Source: Riptortus pedestris (Eukaryota; Arthropoda; Insecta; Hemiptera; Alydidae). Taken from it: a stretch of 64,000 nucleotides of DNA. The DNA is taken from positions 132,408,001 to 132,472,000 of the forward strand of contig CM032228.1 of the NCBI GenBank assembly GCA_019009955.1, given 5' to 3'. The stretch's first letter is position 1, and each line of letters opens with the position of its first letter. Both the position numbers and the translations under genes were made by a program. Below are positions 31,950 through 44,069 of the stretch, piece after piece. The notes below the pieces were generated by a model. The model worked only from the letters and a program-made list of their open reading frames with translations, had not been told where the DNA came from and searched no databases.

Positions 31950-34760
31950 TTTAAGGAAAGATATGGAAACTTGAATAACATACCTTACGCTGATGTAGCA
32001 AAGAATAATAGGATGGGGAACGAGACCGACGCGTTCAAATTCCAGGATTATACCGTAAATAGCTCCTCTATTAGGATTGTTACTAAAAATACCACTAATC
32101 ATTTCAATTCAGCACTAAATGCTTTAACTCCTTCCCCCACCTCTTTAATTTAACCCCTCGCCACACTAAATTCCCCTCCTCCCCTCGCCCTTTCCTCCCC
32201 CACTCCTCACTCTACCTCCAAAATCCCTAAGCTCCCCCCCCCCCGCTTCCTCATCCGCTCCCCCTCCCATCCCCTCCATTGCCCAAATATTTCTAATTCT
32301 TCCTTACCCCCAAAATCAAAGCAAATAGGAAAATACGATGATCTGTTGAATGTCTTACTAACTACTTATAAAAAAATCAGAGTAATAAGCTTAAGCCTAA
32401 AAGGCAAAACAAATTGAGTAACACATAAGTGGTAACGACGAGACAGTTTAATAGTAAATAATGCAAAATAAATATTCACTATGGATTTTCTTACAATACA
32501 AATGAATCACATAAATGAATGACAAATAATACTACTCAATACAACTACCAATAACCAACAAATTTCCTAACACTTCTTCAGCATGAAATGAAATTCTTTT
32601 ATAGTGCAGTCTCTCCCCCATGGAGTACTGGCTGTATTATATTATGAAATAATTTCATTTATAGATAAAAGAACCAATATGTTTTAATGATAAGACTCTT
32701 AAAGTATTAATTGAACTCTTTAAGGAAAATGTCAATGTATTTAAAATGTCAATCATTATTATGAAATATTTACTGTCCATTAGACTGTTGTATCTTAGGT
32801 TTCAAATACCTTTTGAAAAATTATGATTGTTGTGTGTTGGAATTGCAATGGGATTCGTACACAGTTCGAAGAATTAAAGCTAATCTTTAAAAAATACAAA
32901 CCCAGCCATTTTATGTTTCCAAGAAACCAAGTTGACCCCCCTTCTTGACTTAACAATTGGAAACTACAAGGTTTACAGGAAAGATAAAGAAATCAGGGCA
33001 GAGAAATTGTCCACGGAAGTGCTGCGATGGCAGTTAGAAATGATCTCTATTCAGAATAGCTGATTTCCCTTAAGGACTAAAATATATAAGGGCCATATAA
33101 AGGCTATATAAGGGCTCTGCCCCTGATCAAGAACACTATCCACTATAGACGACCATTTCTTTGCCAAATTATAGATTTGCATTTTAATTGGGATGTATGC
33201 CAAAAAAATATGGAACTGGTCACTCCCCAATTAAATTAACTCCTCGTATGAAATTATCTACTACAAATATACATCCTAAATAGAATACAGATGAAGCCAA
33301 CTAGAATAAGTTCCATAACTCTATTCAAAATATCCCGGACAACATTGATGAAAGAAAGAGTTCACTAAATCAATTAGTCAATCTGCCATTGAAACTATCC
33401 CAAAATCTAAAGGGCGGTATACAACTAATTTCACGCCCTGGTTAATAGAAAAACTTAGATCCGATTTCAGCTATTACTTGAACCCTTAAAAATCGACTTT
33501 GGTAACGATCAAACAAATATTGCGAGTGCGGAGTTGACTTGTAATAGACAGGTACTATGTATATAGAATTTTCAATGGACCTCATCTCCTAGGTAGGAGT
33601 CATGAGGAAAACCTCAATAGCTGATTTCTCACAAAGGAAATCTGCTATAGAGGTGTCTGGGGTTGTTTTAGAGGGGAACTCCTCACGCTTGCTCAGTCTA
33701 TTAAATCTTTCTTGGAATTTATTTAAGGTATTTTTGAGATCATATGTTTACTAGTTTTCGAAACCGATACGATGGTCACTCTTTAGGCTCCAAAGCCTAC
33801 TGGAAACGGTGACACATGCAGAAATGGTCTGTGTTAAAGACTAAAGGATCCCTAATTGGACGGGGGAGTGACAATGGCGGAACTACCTCGTTAGCGTCCG
33901 AGTATCTCAGCACTCCCGTCACCTTCAAACCGCTACAATCAGTTGCTATTTTTATTTCATGCCTAGCCCAACGTCCTCTTCAATAGAATATAATAATAGA
34001 CTCTGGATGTCAGGTAACAAAGCGCCAATTACTCCTGAACAACCCATTGCCCAGGCTAACATTGGAGTCAGTATGTCACTAGGTACAACCGTACGAGCAA
34101 ATCCTGGCTTTTTATTGATCAAAACAAAAACCACCACAGCAGAATGCTGCAGCAATACCGAGAATATTCATGTATCCAGAGAATCAGTTCTGGGAGGGGG
34201 GCACAAATGACTACTGTTATCATAACATAACACCCTCCTAAAGAACCAATAGTATCATTTATTTTTTTGGCGGTTATTAAGACTTCGTGGCAGACTGGGA
34301 AGTAGAATAGAAGAGAGAAGTGGCAAACTAAAACTTCATAAAAAGTATAGAAGTGGCTTTAAAAGAAAGTAGAATATTTTGATAGGATTTCCACTAGATG
34401 AGGTGAAAATGGAGAGACAATTAACCAAACTCCTTGCTTACCCCTCTCTTTTTCAAGAGTTTTGGAAAATTCCAAATCAAACTTGGCAGGGTTGTGTAGA
34501 ATGAAGCTATTTATATGTCTTCCCGCACATCTTCAGCACATCTAACTCTAGAATCTTTAATGGGAAGGCATATGTTGAATGATGGACTCTTATAAAAAAT
34601 CAAACTTTAAAATTATTTTATGCCGATGACTTTTTTTTGACCTAGCGGAAGGCTTAGGAGGAAAATACCCCATATCCTCTCCCCCCAACAAAACATCTCA
34701 ATATTATCAAAAATGATGTCAAGGTGTTTTTTTTTTTTTTACAAAGCTTCTCTCTGGAGA
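31950..34760 (+). pseudogene. Non-LTR retrotransposon relic: ORF1, endonuclease and RT pieces
   Basis: Pieces of one element occur in order on the plus strand. At 31971 an ORF1-like start MNNIPYADVAKNN is followed by a Pro/Ser-rich tail (to about 32330). At 32824 the apurinic endonuclease start reads VVCWNCNGIRTQFEELKLIF, with later GRE...MAVRNDL. At about 33100-33455 a linker contains FTKSISQSAIETIPKSKGRY and PWLIEKL. At 34340-34700 there are RT remnants with the catalytic YADD at 34619-34630. Many stops and frameshifts and two HINE-like insertions (33053-33090, 33455-33648) show it is dead. Endonuclease plus YADD RT places it among the Jockey/CR1-like LINEs, but the clade is not resolvable. 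The segment 33660-34260 inside is GC-richer and unassigned. Confidence 0.6.
33455..33648 (+). mobile_element. HINE-like 3' fragment inside the LINE relic
   Basis: It runs from GATCCGATTTCAGCTATTAC through 'aattttcaatggacctcatc' to CTCAATAGCTGATTTCTCAC...GGAAATCTGCTA. The TA array is nearly gone. A second scrap of the 3' end (AATAGCTGATTTCCCTTAAGG) lies at 33053-33076. Confidence 0.6.
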
Positions 34761-35042
34761 GAATAAAAATAGTTAGTGCGGTTTTTGGCGATTTACGGCT
34801 TTACGGTAAAAAAAAAAAATCACCTATTTAAAATCGTTTTAAAATTTGATTTTTCGTAAGGATCCATCGTTAAAAATGTTCATTTTCATTCGAAATTCAG
34901 TTGAGCTGGATAAAAACTGGATGAATATTCATTCCTCATAACTAAGATATAGCAAGTGTCGCTTCAAAATTCTCAAAACTCTTGAAAAAAGAGGGTGAAC
35001 AGGAAGTATGTTTTTATTTTTTCGCGTTCACTTTTTATGCTA
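34761..35042. other. Unassigned
   Basis: A-run and AT-rich; nothing is recognised. Confidence 0.4.
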
Positions 35043-35255
35043 TTTAGGGCGGGTTAGCTACAGGTTACCACTGGTTTCTACGAATGGAGTCAGTATGGCA
35101 TACATCAAAGGGGAATTGTCTGGACCCGTCGACGTCTGGCTGGAAGGTACTGGTAGGACCTAGGACATTCTGTCGGTTTCTTTGATGTACGTCACACTTT
35201 CCAAATACGCGACTCTCCCTCTCTGAAGTATTATTCATGTATTTAATTTTCGGAA

Positions 35256-35262
<7 letters not shown>
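35043..35262. repeat. SINE scrap followed by LTR 3' fragment
   Basis: 35043-35080 matches the reverse-oriented SINE body (GGGCGGGTTAGCTACAGGTTAC). 35090-35260 matches the 3' part of the LTR at 2493-3092 (TTCCAAATACGCGACT, TATTTAATTTTCGGAACA). It runs into (TA)n at 35262-35290. Confidence 0.5.
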
Positions 35263-35290
<28 letters not shown>

Positions 35291-35292
<2 letters not shown>

Positions 35293-37325
35293 AATAAAAA
35301 TAGGTTTGTTTCAGGTATGCAAAGGAAGGTATTCCTGTGTATAATTACATGTTGAACACACATGCCTGCTCAGCTGTGTCTGAACAGCTATATTTGTAAA
35401 CCCTTTCTGTTGACGGAAGAGATATCTTAGCATATCGGGTATGCATAATTCTTTCCGTTTTATGTGTTTCTGTCGAAAGCAAAATGGTATCAACCGTATT
35501 CTAAATTTATGTTAAGACGCGGACAGACTACTAATCGGCCTTTTTCCTTAAATCATAGGAACCTGTGGCATTTTGAAAATTCCAAGGCTATTTGAGAAAT
35601 TCATTCGTAGACCCACAAGAGGGCCAGTGCGTCTTATTGGATTTAAACATAACATGGCTCTACATCATTCAATGAAAACGAATAGAGTGTAAAAGGAGCT
35701 CCTGCTCGAGCCAATGACGAAGGACTCCTCTGAGTCCTTAAGTCGAAGATCGACACTTATTCAGTCGACAGTAAGGGATGGTTAAGGGGTATCGTAAGGG
35801 GTGAGGGGTTATGCCGTATTTAACCAAAGAATTTACCTCAGAAACAAAGAACTTCGTTAATTCATATTGCCTCTGAAGGTCGCTGGACTACAACAACCAT
35901 TCTAGTTTTGCTACAAAGTAGCAAACTAAGAGCTTTTGCATGGTGACATAAATACTGGACAAATTGTATGAAGTAGTTCACCATTCCTTAAAATGATCTA
36001 AGAGGTTTAGGATTTCTATGAAAAGACATATTTTGAATGTCATTGACATTTTGGAGGTCTGGTTTTAACATCCTGACTTCTAACGCAAGACTCTAAAATA
36101 TAATCTTATTTACTTTTAACTTGTATTGATTTTCATTCAAGGAACTTTCCTAATCTGAACAAAAGCTTATTCTGCCTTTCATCATGTTCATCTTCTTCTA
36201 CTCATTACACCAAAAAGTCATCTATCAGATGAACAACTCCTTTGATGTGATATCTCATGACATTCTTTTCTGAAAATGTTCCCATAGTACTTCTAAAGGA
36301 GGACGTTTGAATGCCTCACAAAATACGTGATGAATCATTTAGCTTCTGACGTGCTTCATCTAAGGGTGCCTACCAGAATTCGCTGGCTGCATCGAGTTTT
36401 AGAGAGGACCCAAGCATTTACAATGTTTGTCAGTTCGTCAGCAGTAGGAAGTATTTACTTCGCCATCAGCGTAAATATATAACTTAATTAATTAAATAAA
36501 TAAATTCTGTACAGTTAACGTACAGGACCACACTTCTTAACTAGAACAATAGTCAGGGAATCGGACCCGGTGATTCATTTCAAACTCACAATTAACTAGA
36601 TATTCAAGGGAACGTATACGCACCTTGGACACGAAACAGAAAGGAGTCAAGCAGATCCCAGTTAAGAAGAAGGTTTCGTTCCTCCAGAAGTAATTAATTT
36701 AAGCGGCAGAGACATCTCAGAGCACTCGCCCTCATCAGTGTCCTGCTGGCAAACACGCAATCAGAAAGTCTTACAACTTCTAATTTTCTTCTCCAAAGCC
36801 GCTTTATGCTCCAGCGGTCTTCATATGGCGAATTTTCGGCAGCTCTACGGCCACCTTCCCCACGCTAACAATCACCACTATTGCTCTTCTGGATGGGTTA
36901 CAGAACCCAAATGCATGAATGTGAAAAAATTCGCATTTGCAAATCAGACTGCGACCCATCCGGAACAGCTAAGTGGTTGGATAGTCTAAATTTAATAGTA
37001 TTTGTTAGTTGTTACCAAATTAGTGGGGATTTCTTTGTTTCCTGAATAGGGCACCTATATATTTCATTCAATAAATTTTGATTTGCTTAAAGAGATTTTC
37101 CTTCAATTGGATGTTTAGAATTTCGCGGACTTAGTTACCAGTTTGTAACCATTCTGTTGTCCTATTTCGGGTAAAACACATTTTTATAACGTATAAAAAC
37201 ATTCAATTTTAAACATAATAAATGCTAGTTATTATTAAGTCAAAGTAATTAAAACATTGCAGGCCCACGCCAGTTTTTTTGAGTGTATAATAAAATTAGA
37301 TTACACATTTTATACTATCTATCGT
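35291..37325. other. Unassigned; one GC-richer segment with coding-like frames
   Basis: At 36700-36990 the composition shifts to balanced GC. A plus frame reads RALALISVLLANTQS, like a signal peptide, and after a stop CEKIRICKSDCDPSGTAKWL. No start codon, splice pair or family can be assigned, so a gene fragment or pseudogene is only possible. The rest is AT-rich without recognised features, apart from a small hairpin AGGACTCCTCTGAGTCCTT near 35726. Confidence 0.3.
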
Positions 37326-37451
37326 TTTTAGCAGATTTCCCTTCAGGGAAATCAGCTATTGAGGTTGTACTCATGACGGAATTTTCGAAACTTTTCGTCA
37401 AATGTCCATCGATCCTACCTAGTAGATGACGAAAATGAGGTCCGTTCAAAA

Positions 37452-37508
<57 letters not shown>

Positions 37509-37953
37509 TCTATCTATCTATCTATATATTTGTCTGTTACCGCTCTAGCGGTCGCAATTTTTGTTTGATCGTTACCAAACTCGATATTTAGTCATTTTAT
37601 GTAAAAAGAAAGACTAAGTTCGTTAACGGCTGAAATCGGACCAGTGGAAGGGGGAGTTTAGAGGGGAGGATTTTCGAAAATTCAAAATATCTCCGTTACT
37701 ATAAGTCGGATCGAAATATTGTACAGAATCAATCTTATTGCACATTAAATGTACTATAAATATTGTTATATACATTTATTCTCTATCTTGTATATTAACC
37801 GAGATATTTGCATTTTTATTAAATCTGAACGAGTGACTCCCGCCAAAAGCCTAGTTCGGCCGTTTCCTTAACTGCTCGGCTCTCGTGAAATTTCTCTATT
37901 GTATAACTTCACGTGGGAAATCTTCTTAGTTTACGTAGCGTGACGGGCTTTTA
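37326..37953 (-). mobile_element. HINE-like element, complete compact copy (628 bp)
   Basis: It starts TTTTAGCAGATTTCCCTTCA, one base from the perfect palindrome. The TA array is at 37455-37504, followed by a short (ATCT)n. It ends GTGGGAAATCTTCTTAG...GCGTGACGGGCTTTT. The 5' hairpin is partly deleted. A good reference copy for the short subtype. Confidence 0.8.
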
Positions 37954-38063
37954 TTACAGTCATCTACCTAGCGTTTGACCACCTGAAATAAAGGGGAGCT
38001 AGAGATGGAGCTCCCTAAGATTTTGATATATGACCTATGATATAAAATCTTAACAGGTAGGAA

Positions 38064-38175
38064 AAATGTCCGTCACGCATACGATGAGTAAACTTATTAG
38101 ATTTTCCACTATCATGACGTCATCTCACATTCTATTCTCCATTTCACACGTAATAAGCTCGATATGAAATGCTTA
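38064..38175 (+). mobile_element. HINE-like 5' fragment (B subtype)
   Basis: It runs from ATGTCCGTCACGCATACGATG to TCTATTCTCCATTTCACACG. It is followed at 38190-38350 by an unassigned GC-richer segment. Confidence 0.5.
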
Positions 38176-38575
38176 GTGAAACAGTTGGTTGCTGTGAAAC
38201 CCCATTTAGTTGATTTAGGGCTTTAAAGACGCTGTAGGTTGGGTTTATACGAGTAAACTCGTAGGTTGAGTGATTACAGACAGGCTAACCGGTTGTTCCC
38301 GGTATGCCCTTGGCCAGATTACATCTATCTGTCGCTGAATAGCAGATTCCAAATTAGAAAGTGTTAGTTCTATTCAATCGTTACTTAATCCCTTCTTACT
38401 TCATTTGATGCTTCTCTTGTGACTAATAATTAGACACTATCATAATTTTGTAATGAAGGGGCTTTTCTTTCCCAATGAGATAAGTCTGAGTGAAGTCCCA
38501 ACTCTTTTCAAATGTCGACTTTGAACAATATCTATGTACACAATATATGTTGTATATCACAATCATGAATGTGTA

Positions 38576-38772
38576 TCTAATGGTATACTCGTAAACCTAG
38601 AGTGGCGAGTTCAATTCTCGCCTGGGCAGAGGAAATTATTTAGTGACGAAATTCATTAAATAACATCCTAAAATCCCACCCTGGCTAGAAAAGGGTGGTA
38701 ACCTGTAGATAACCCGTCCCAATTAGCATGAGTTTCAAAAAGTGGACGTTAATAAATAATAATAATAATAAT
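38576..38772 (+). repeat. tRNA-derived SINE with (AAT)n tail
   Basis: It contains AGTGGCGAGTTCAATTCTCG (B-box region), CCCACCCTGGCTAGAAAAGG and GTGGACGTTAATAAATAATA followed by AAT repeats. The A-box side is shortened. Confidence 0.75.
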
Positions 38773-41637
38773 GGTATAATTTAATTGTTTAAGGAGAGGA
38801 ATTTCATCGAAACACAACACTTAGAAGTATGTTAGAGGATTTCGCGTTTTTATGAATCGGGTAGAAAAATCGTATACAATCATGTTGTTTACTACAAATG
38901 TAATAACAACAATTGTTGACAATTAATTATGTTAAAATTTTTATTTGCTTGAATGTTAAACACACGACTAATCTCCCCATCTGTTTGTCGGAAGCATGAA
39001 ACAAGATAAATGGTAATTTGGTATTTGCAGTAAAATCTGAAGATAATTTTTCTTGAAATTTTTCTCGCCATGAAGGGTGTAATACTACTGTAGACAACAG
39101 TATTTGTTTAAGAGCATCTACGACGAGGCGATTTTGCTCAGTCGACAACAAAATACAAATAACTAAACTTATCTTTTAAATAACCACAACAAACAAACAG
39201 TAAACACAATTAATTATCTGTTGTTGCAAATAATAAAATCAAAGAATAATGGAACAGAATTAAATGTTCAATGTAAATTAATAATAAAATGAACCTTACG
39301 ATTCAAGAGATTGTGAGATAAAAATACAATAAAAATAAATTATGGTTCCACAATAGGTCCTTTAATAACAGATATTCATAGATAAATGTACGATGTGACG
39401 TCATCAATGAACTTTCTAGGTTCTACTGAAGTTTAGGAAATATTGAAATTTAACTGCTTCACATAAAAGTAAAAATGTTCTTCAATGGGTGAAATCAGAC
39501 CAGGAGAAGGTTGGGTCGGAAAATGTATAATCAACTCAACATTAAAAACCTTATGTACTAAAATTGTTATTGCGGTTTAAATATTAAGCGAGTTCTTTGA
39601 CAGACTATTGATCGGTATCAGACGAAATATCCTTTATTGGCCCACTTTAAGTACACATATTATATATTTTAGCTGTGCTACTCGGAAATAGCGGACATAA
39701 ATGGTGAGAGGAACATAAGAACTCTCTTAACTTATGCACTCACAGTCTCTCATATCTTCATCAGATACCATAAATGCCTATCTGTTCAGTCATTGGGCAT
39801 GCTATGGCTATTCGTCGAATATTGCATGTTTATATTTTGCAATCTTTATATTTTTCCATCGAAATTTAAAGATTGAATCATCTTTGCATTAGTAAGCAAA
39901 TATGTAATTATTCTCAAGTATTCTCTTCAATGGAAATGGTTTCCCCTAGAAACGTAAAGATTGGACTGATCTAAACTTTATATTTGTAAGCAATATAGGC
40001 AAAATCCTTCAATGCAGGAAAAAGCAAAATACTTTCTAATCTGCAAGCCCTATCGCCTTGGAACTGGTCTCATTAGGTTCAGCTTATTAAAATAAATTGT
40101 CTTAAGATTTCGAAGGCTGTTTCAAATAATACATCAGCAATATTCAATAATTCACTTTTTACTTTTGAAATTCACATTTTATGCTTACAATATTTTAAAC
40201 GTATGGAACGGAGGGGGGGGAGAGAAAGCTTCTGTTCATGAACGACTCATAAAATGTTTTTTTTTTTTTTTTTAAATTTATGAACAGAAAAACCTAGATT
40301 TACCTAAAATTCAGTAATAATAATTGTGTACTGCATATGAGTACATTAAATACGTAATAAGTATATGTCTCTGATATTAAAAATTAAAAGTGCTTAGACG
40401 TTGTCATGTTTGTCAAGTTTTTTCAACTGGAAATGTCATTACTTTAAAGAACGTACGTAGCTAATAGCATATTCATAACATCTTCATTAGTAGAATGATG
40501 CCTACATTTACTAGCATTCCTTCAATCATCTTGGGATTCCTCTGCTTTCCAATAGGTAAAATCGACCTTGTTTAGAATTTTATCCCCAAGTATACCCTTT
40601 CCCAACTTCACTCCTCCCTAGTACACATATTAATACACTTTTTGCGACATGTTGCGAAGTTTATTACTGGATTTGAAAATTCAACAACGTGATTAAGGTA
40701 ATCCATCACCCAAAATAAAAATATGAATTACGCGTTTGATATTGGAACCGACTATTCGTCTCGAAGAGCAATTGCCCTCAATACTCCACCAATTGTTTTT
40801 CATTAGTAGATTTCTCTTTACTTAGCAATTCAATCGCAATAGTTTTTCGAAATTTTCTTTACAAATTTACCAAGTAAATTTCGATATTGAAGTTATTCAA
40901 AATTGTTGGTGCAATCACTCTGGCCAATTACATGGACATTCCAAGTCTAGCGTTTTCATTATCCTTCTAGAAAAAAGTAGGGAGATGAAGGGGAGGGTTA
41001 AAATGATTCTTGGCATCCTCAATAATAATGGATTCATTATTTTTAAAAAATGTTGTATAAGTGTCTGGCGCTATTCTTTGTTGTGAACTATAAACAAACG
41101 TGGCCGAACGGTTTTATAAAATATATAGGATTTAAACTTCAATGAATGCAGTTTTTTGTTAATACTATCCTAAGACCAAAGCTCGGTCAGTAAAGCTGCG
41201 CCTCCTCTCATAAAACCAAGATAAAATAGGGACATAATAAAACTGAGGGAAATTAAGTTGTATTATAAATATCTTCATAACCTAAATACATCCAGGTCTT
41301 GATGCACTTTGGCATTGTCACTTTTCCGTTTTGCTCCTACATACATTGAAGAACAAGAACAATATCGGACTTTCGGCATTAAAATAAATTCTGCAAAATA
41401 TTGCCTTATTTTTCACTAAGGACAGAGTGATTTACAAAAAGTGATAAAAATAAATAAATCTGATAATGTGTTTTGAGTCCAAATATAAATAATGAAATGG
41501 AAAAACAATATTATGGCTGTATTTGGTGAGAAATTAGAAATGAAAGTGCTATTGAAAACTTCTGCCTAAGGGCATTTTCCGACTATTATACTAGAAGTGC
41601 CAAGTTCAAATGACGGGATCATAGACATTTTATTTAC
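38773..41637. other. Long unassigned AT-rich stretch
   Basis: A weak HINE-like echo (reverse) lies around 39400-39620 ('gaaatcagaccaggagaagg'). Homopolymers occur at 40210-40218 (G) and 40258-40273 (T). A minus frame at 38927-39151 is open but unassigned. Confidence 0.35.
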
Positions 41638-41901
41638 CTGACCGGTAATCGGGGATTGAGGTTGAGCTTCCATTCCCCCGGTGCCTCTTCTGCATTCAGA
41701 GGCAATTGAGGAGTGAACTTCAATAGGAAGAAGGTGACGTAGGTTTTTAATAGCACAAAAATTTGGCAGCTTACTTGACCCCAACCTAAGCCGTGTAACA
41801 AGCCTAAGACCATCGTGCCCCACTCCTCTCCTTGAGTAGTTTCTTTTGCATCGGTACTAATCATTAAGTCAAACAATTTGCGATTTGCATAGTTAAAGAA
41901 C
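41638..41901 (-). CDS. Possible coding exon of unknown function
   Basis: An open 264-nt minus-strand segment lies between a possible acceptor (TTTGAAAAG|G) and a donor (CAG|GTAAAT), symmetric in phase. Translation includes NYANRKLFDLMISTDAKET, EEWGTMVLGLLHGLGWGQ, a hydrophobic run (SCQIFVLLKTYVTFFLLKF) and NAEEAPGEWKLNLNPRLPV. Residue usage and GC content look more protein-like than neighbouring AT-rich ORFs. I do not recognise the family. No neighbouring exon of the same protein was found, so it could be a stray exon, a pseudogene or chance. Confidence 0.3.
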
Positions 41902-41990
41902 CTTTTCAAATATTCACAGAAAGAATATTTAATAACATGAAAATTAGCTTTCAAATTAGAATTCCAAATCAAGTATATTGTGATTATAAT

Positions 41991-42065
41991 TTTTAGCCAA
42001 TTTTCCTTAAGGGAAATCAGCTATTGAGGTTGGACTCTTATTAGAGCTTTCTATCCTACCTCTAT
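41991..42065 (-). mobile_element. HINE-like 3' end fragment
   Basis: It contains TTTTAGCCAATTTTCCTTAA, GGGAAATCAGCTATTGAGG and 'ctatcctacctctatgaag'. It is truncated before the TA array. Confidence 0.6.
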
Positions 42066-42389
42066 GAAGATTAAGTTCACTTACGCATTAAATTATCCTT
42101 ACGTTTTCAACATGAGTTAAGCATGTACTTTCATTACAGTTATTGCCTCGATTGAGGAAAAAGAAATAGATTATTAGGGACTTTAAACTTCTTCATGGGT
42201 TCAATGAAATACCGTTTTCAGTATGTAAAGATTGTGGTTTTTATATAATTTATGGGATAGAACTTTATTATAATAGTATTGTCTATGTGTTGTAATTTAT
42301 TTCAAGGCAGTGTGAGACCATTTTATTTTCTATACAATAGATTCAATTCATAACTTGATTAGCCTCAAGATTAACATTTTTAATATGTG
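42066..42389. other. Unassigned
   Basis: Nothing is recognised. Confidence 0.4.
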
Positions 42390-42562
42390 TTGATGCTAAA
42401 TCTAGAATAGTGAGTTCAATTTCTGCGTAGTTAATAGGAATTTATTTAGTAACACTCAGTAAATAAAATTCTACGTCCGCCCCTGACTTGAAAGAGGTCG
42501 TAACCAGTATATAACCCATCCCCCTAGCAGAGGAAGCAAAAAGTCCTCGTTAATAAATTAGT
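42390..42562 (+). repeat. Diverged tRNA-derived SINE
   Basis: It contains AGTGAGTTCAATTTCTGCG, 'aggaatttatttagtaacactcagtaaa' and a 3' end AAAAAGTCCTCGTTAATAAA. Confidence 0.6.
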
Positions 42563-42687
42563 GAATATTGAATCATAAAATACGTAGTCTTTTTTTTTAG
42601 CGTTTGCGTAATTGGCGTTTTTTAGAATATGAAAAATAAAATAAATATACCTGAATGGTTGAATTATCTATACTATATAGATACCGT

Positions 42688-42931
42688 TATAAAATGCCCA
42701 TTCCGCAAAGGCTTCGTAAACTAAGCAAATTTTCCAACGTGCTGGAATGGCACGCGATCTCATCTCACCACCTTTTCTCTATTTTTTCTGTAGAAAGAAG
42801 CCTATGAAAACGGGAATTGAAATGTAAGCTGATATTAAATGTTTATTGGTTCAGGAATACAAGTTAAAAATCGAATGAGTAGACGTCGAGGTTTACTCAC
42901 AGCCGAAAAAAAAATACGAATAACTAGCTTT
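42688..42931 (+). mobile_element. HINE-like 5' fragment (B subtype)
   Basis: It starts ATGCCCATTCCGCAAAGGCT and keeps AAGCAAATTTTCCAACGTGC and TCTGTAGAAAGAAGCCT. It abuts a reverse-oriented copy at about 42932. Confidence 0.6.
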
Positions 42932-43842
42932 ATGCGTCGGATCGAAAAATAGTATTGTTCCATCTTCAATGAAACAGACGAAAGAAACCATACGTTCTCT
43001 ACCTTTCAAGAGGCCACCGCATGGTGCTGCCATCTATGTGTCAGTCTTGGGAACTACCAAGAACAAACACCAGCTGTTAGCAAAGAACAAAAGAGTAGAA
43101 GAAAAAAGAGAGGAGAAGTCAGTCTACTTTTCTTGAGAGAGCACACTCTTTCATAAAAGAAGTATTTTTTTATTGTTCATATGCCCTGACAACATGGCTA
43201 ATTAACTAGCATTCAAGCCAAGGTGGGTGGCAAGGGAGAAGATATGGATGGAGAGAGAAATGGAAGAAATAAGGAGAAAAAGGGGAATGAATAACCATCA
43301 GAAGGAAAACCACACACAAGGAAGCCAGGCACAATAACCTACCAGATCATCATATTGTAATTTTTAATCTATATATTCCTTGTATATTATATGTATTATT
43401 AAGCAACATTTTCAAAAGACTTATTTGTCCTATCACATATAACCACATTTATACAGTCCACACTCATTAATTCCAGCATTAGCATAACCCCCCAGTGAGA
43501 AGGTAATATTCATTTCCAAATGAGTTACCCCATCACATTACAAGTATAGAACCAATCTTATTGAACATGTAATGTTCTATAAATGTTATCATGTACATTT
43601 TTTCGCTATCTTCATTATTATCCGAGATATTTGCACTTTTTAGTTTTCAGCCTTCAGTAAACCCCCACTCCCTCGTATGTCATATTAACAATAAGCTGTT
43701 AAATGATGAAGAACATTATTAGAATGCTAAATACCGAATATTGTTCTCATTGAACTTTTACGTTTTGAGGTAAATAGAAATACATGACGTATGAAGGGAA
43801 ATCTGCTTAGATAACGCAGCCCCTGTGTGACGAATTTTTTAT
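42932..43842 (-). mobile_element. HINE-like element split by an LTR insertion
   Basis: The left part (42932-42955) reads CGTCGGATCGAAAAATAGTAT. The right part resumes at 43543 with AGTATAGAACCAATCTTATTG and continues to the 5' terminus (GGGAAATCTGCTTAGATAACGC...GTGTGACGAATTTTT). The LTR at 42956-43542 interrupts it. Confidence 0.7.
42956..43542. mobile_element. Solo LTR (587 bp) with 5-bp target duplication
   Basis: Ends are TGTTCCATCTTC...CATCACATTACA (TGT...ACA). It is flanked exactly by AGTAT on both sides (42951-42955 and 43543-43547). Removing it restores a continuous HINE-like sequence, which independently proves the boundaries. There is no internal gag/pol and no resemblance to the 2493-3092 LTR. 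A 5-bp duplication fits Ty3/gypsy, BEL/Pao or Copia. Confidence 0.8.
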
Positions 43843-43944
43843 ACTTCTTTTAGTATTTGGACTTAATTACAATATTCAGATTTCGTACAACAGATTCAGT
43901 TCGAAAGTAATTTTAAGTAATAGCATTTGCACTATAGCTTAACA

Positions 43945-43946
43945 CG

Positions 43947-44007
<61 letters not shown>

Positions 44008-44009
44008 TC

Positions 44010-44069
<60 letters not shown>

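Noticed and set aside
33952..34210. Membrane-protein exon on either strand
   Set aside because: Both strands are open over the same interval and neither has a recognisable family or splice sites. It lies inside the LINE relic interval.
38927..39151. Coding exon (minus strand, STEQNRLVVDALKQ...)
   Set aside because: Open and slightly protein-like, but no splice sites, homology or GC shift support it.
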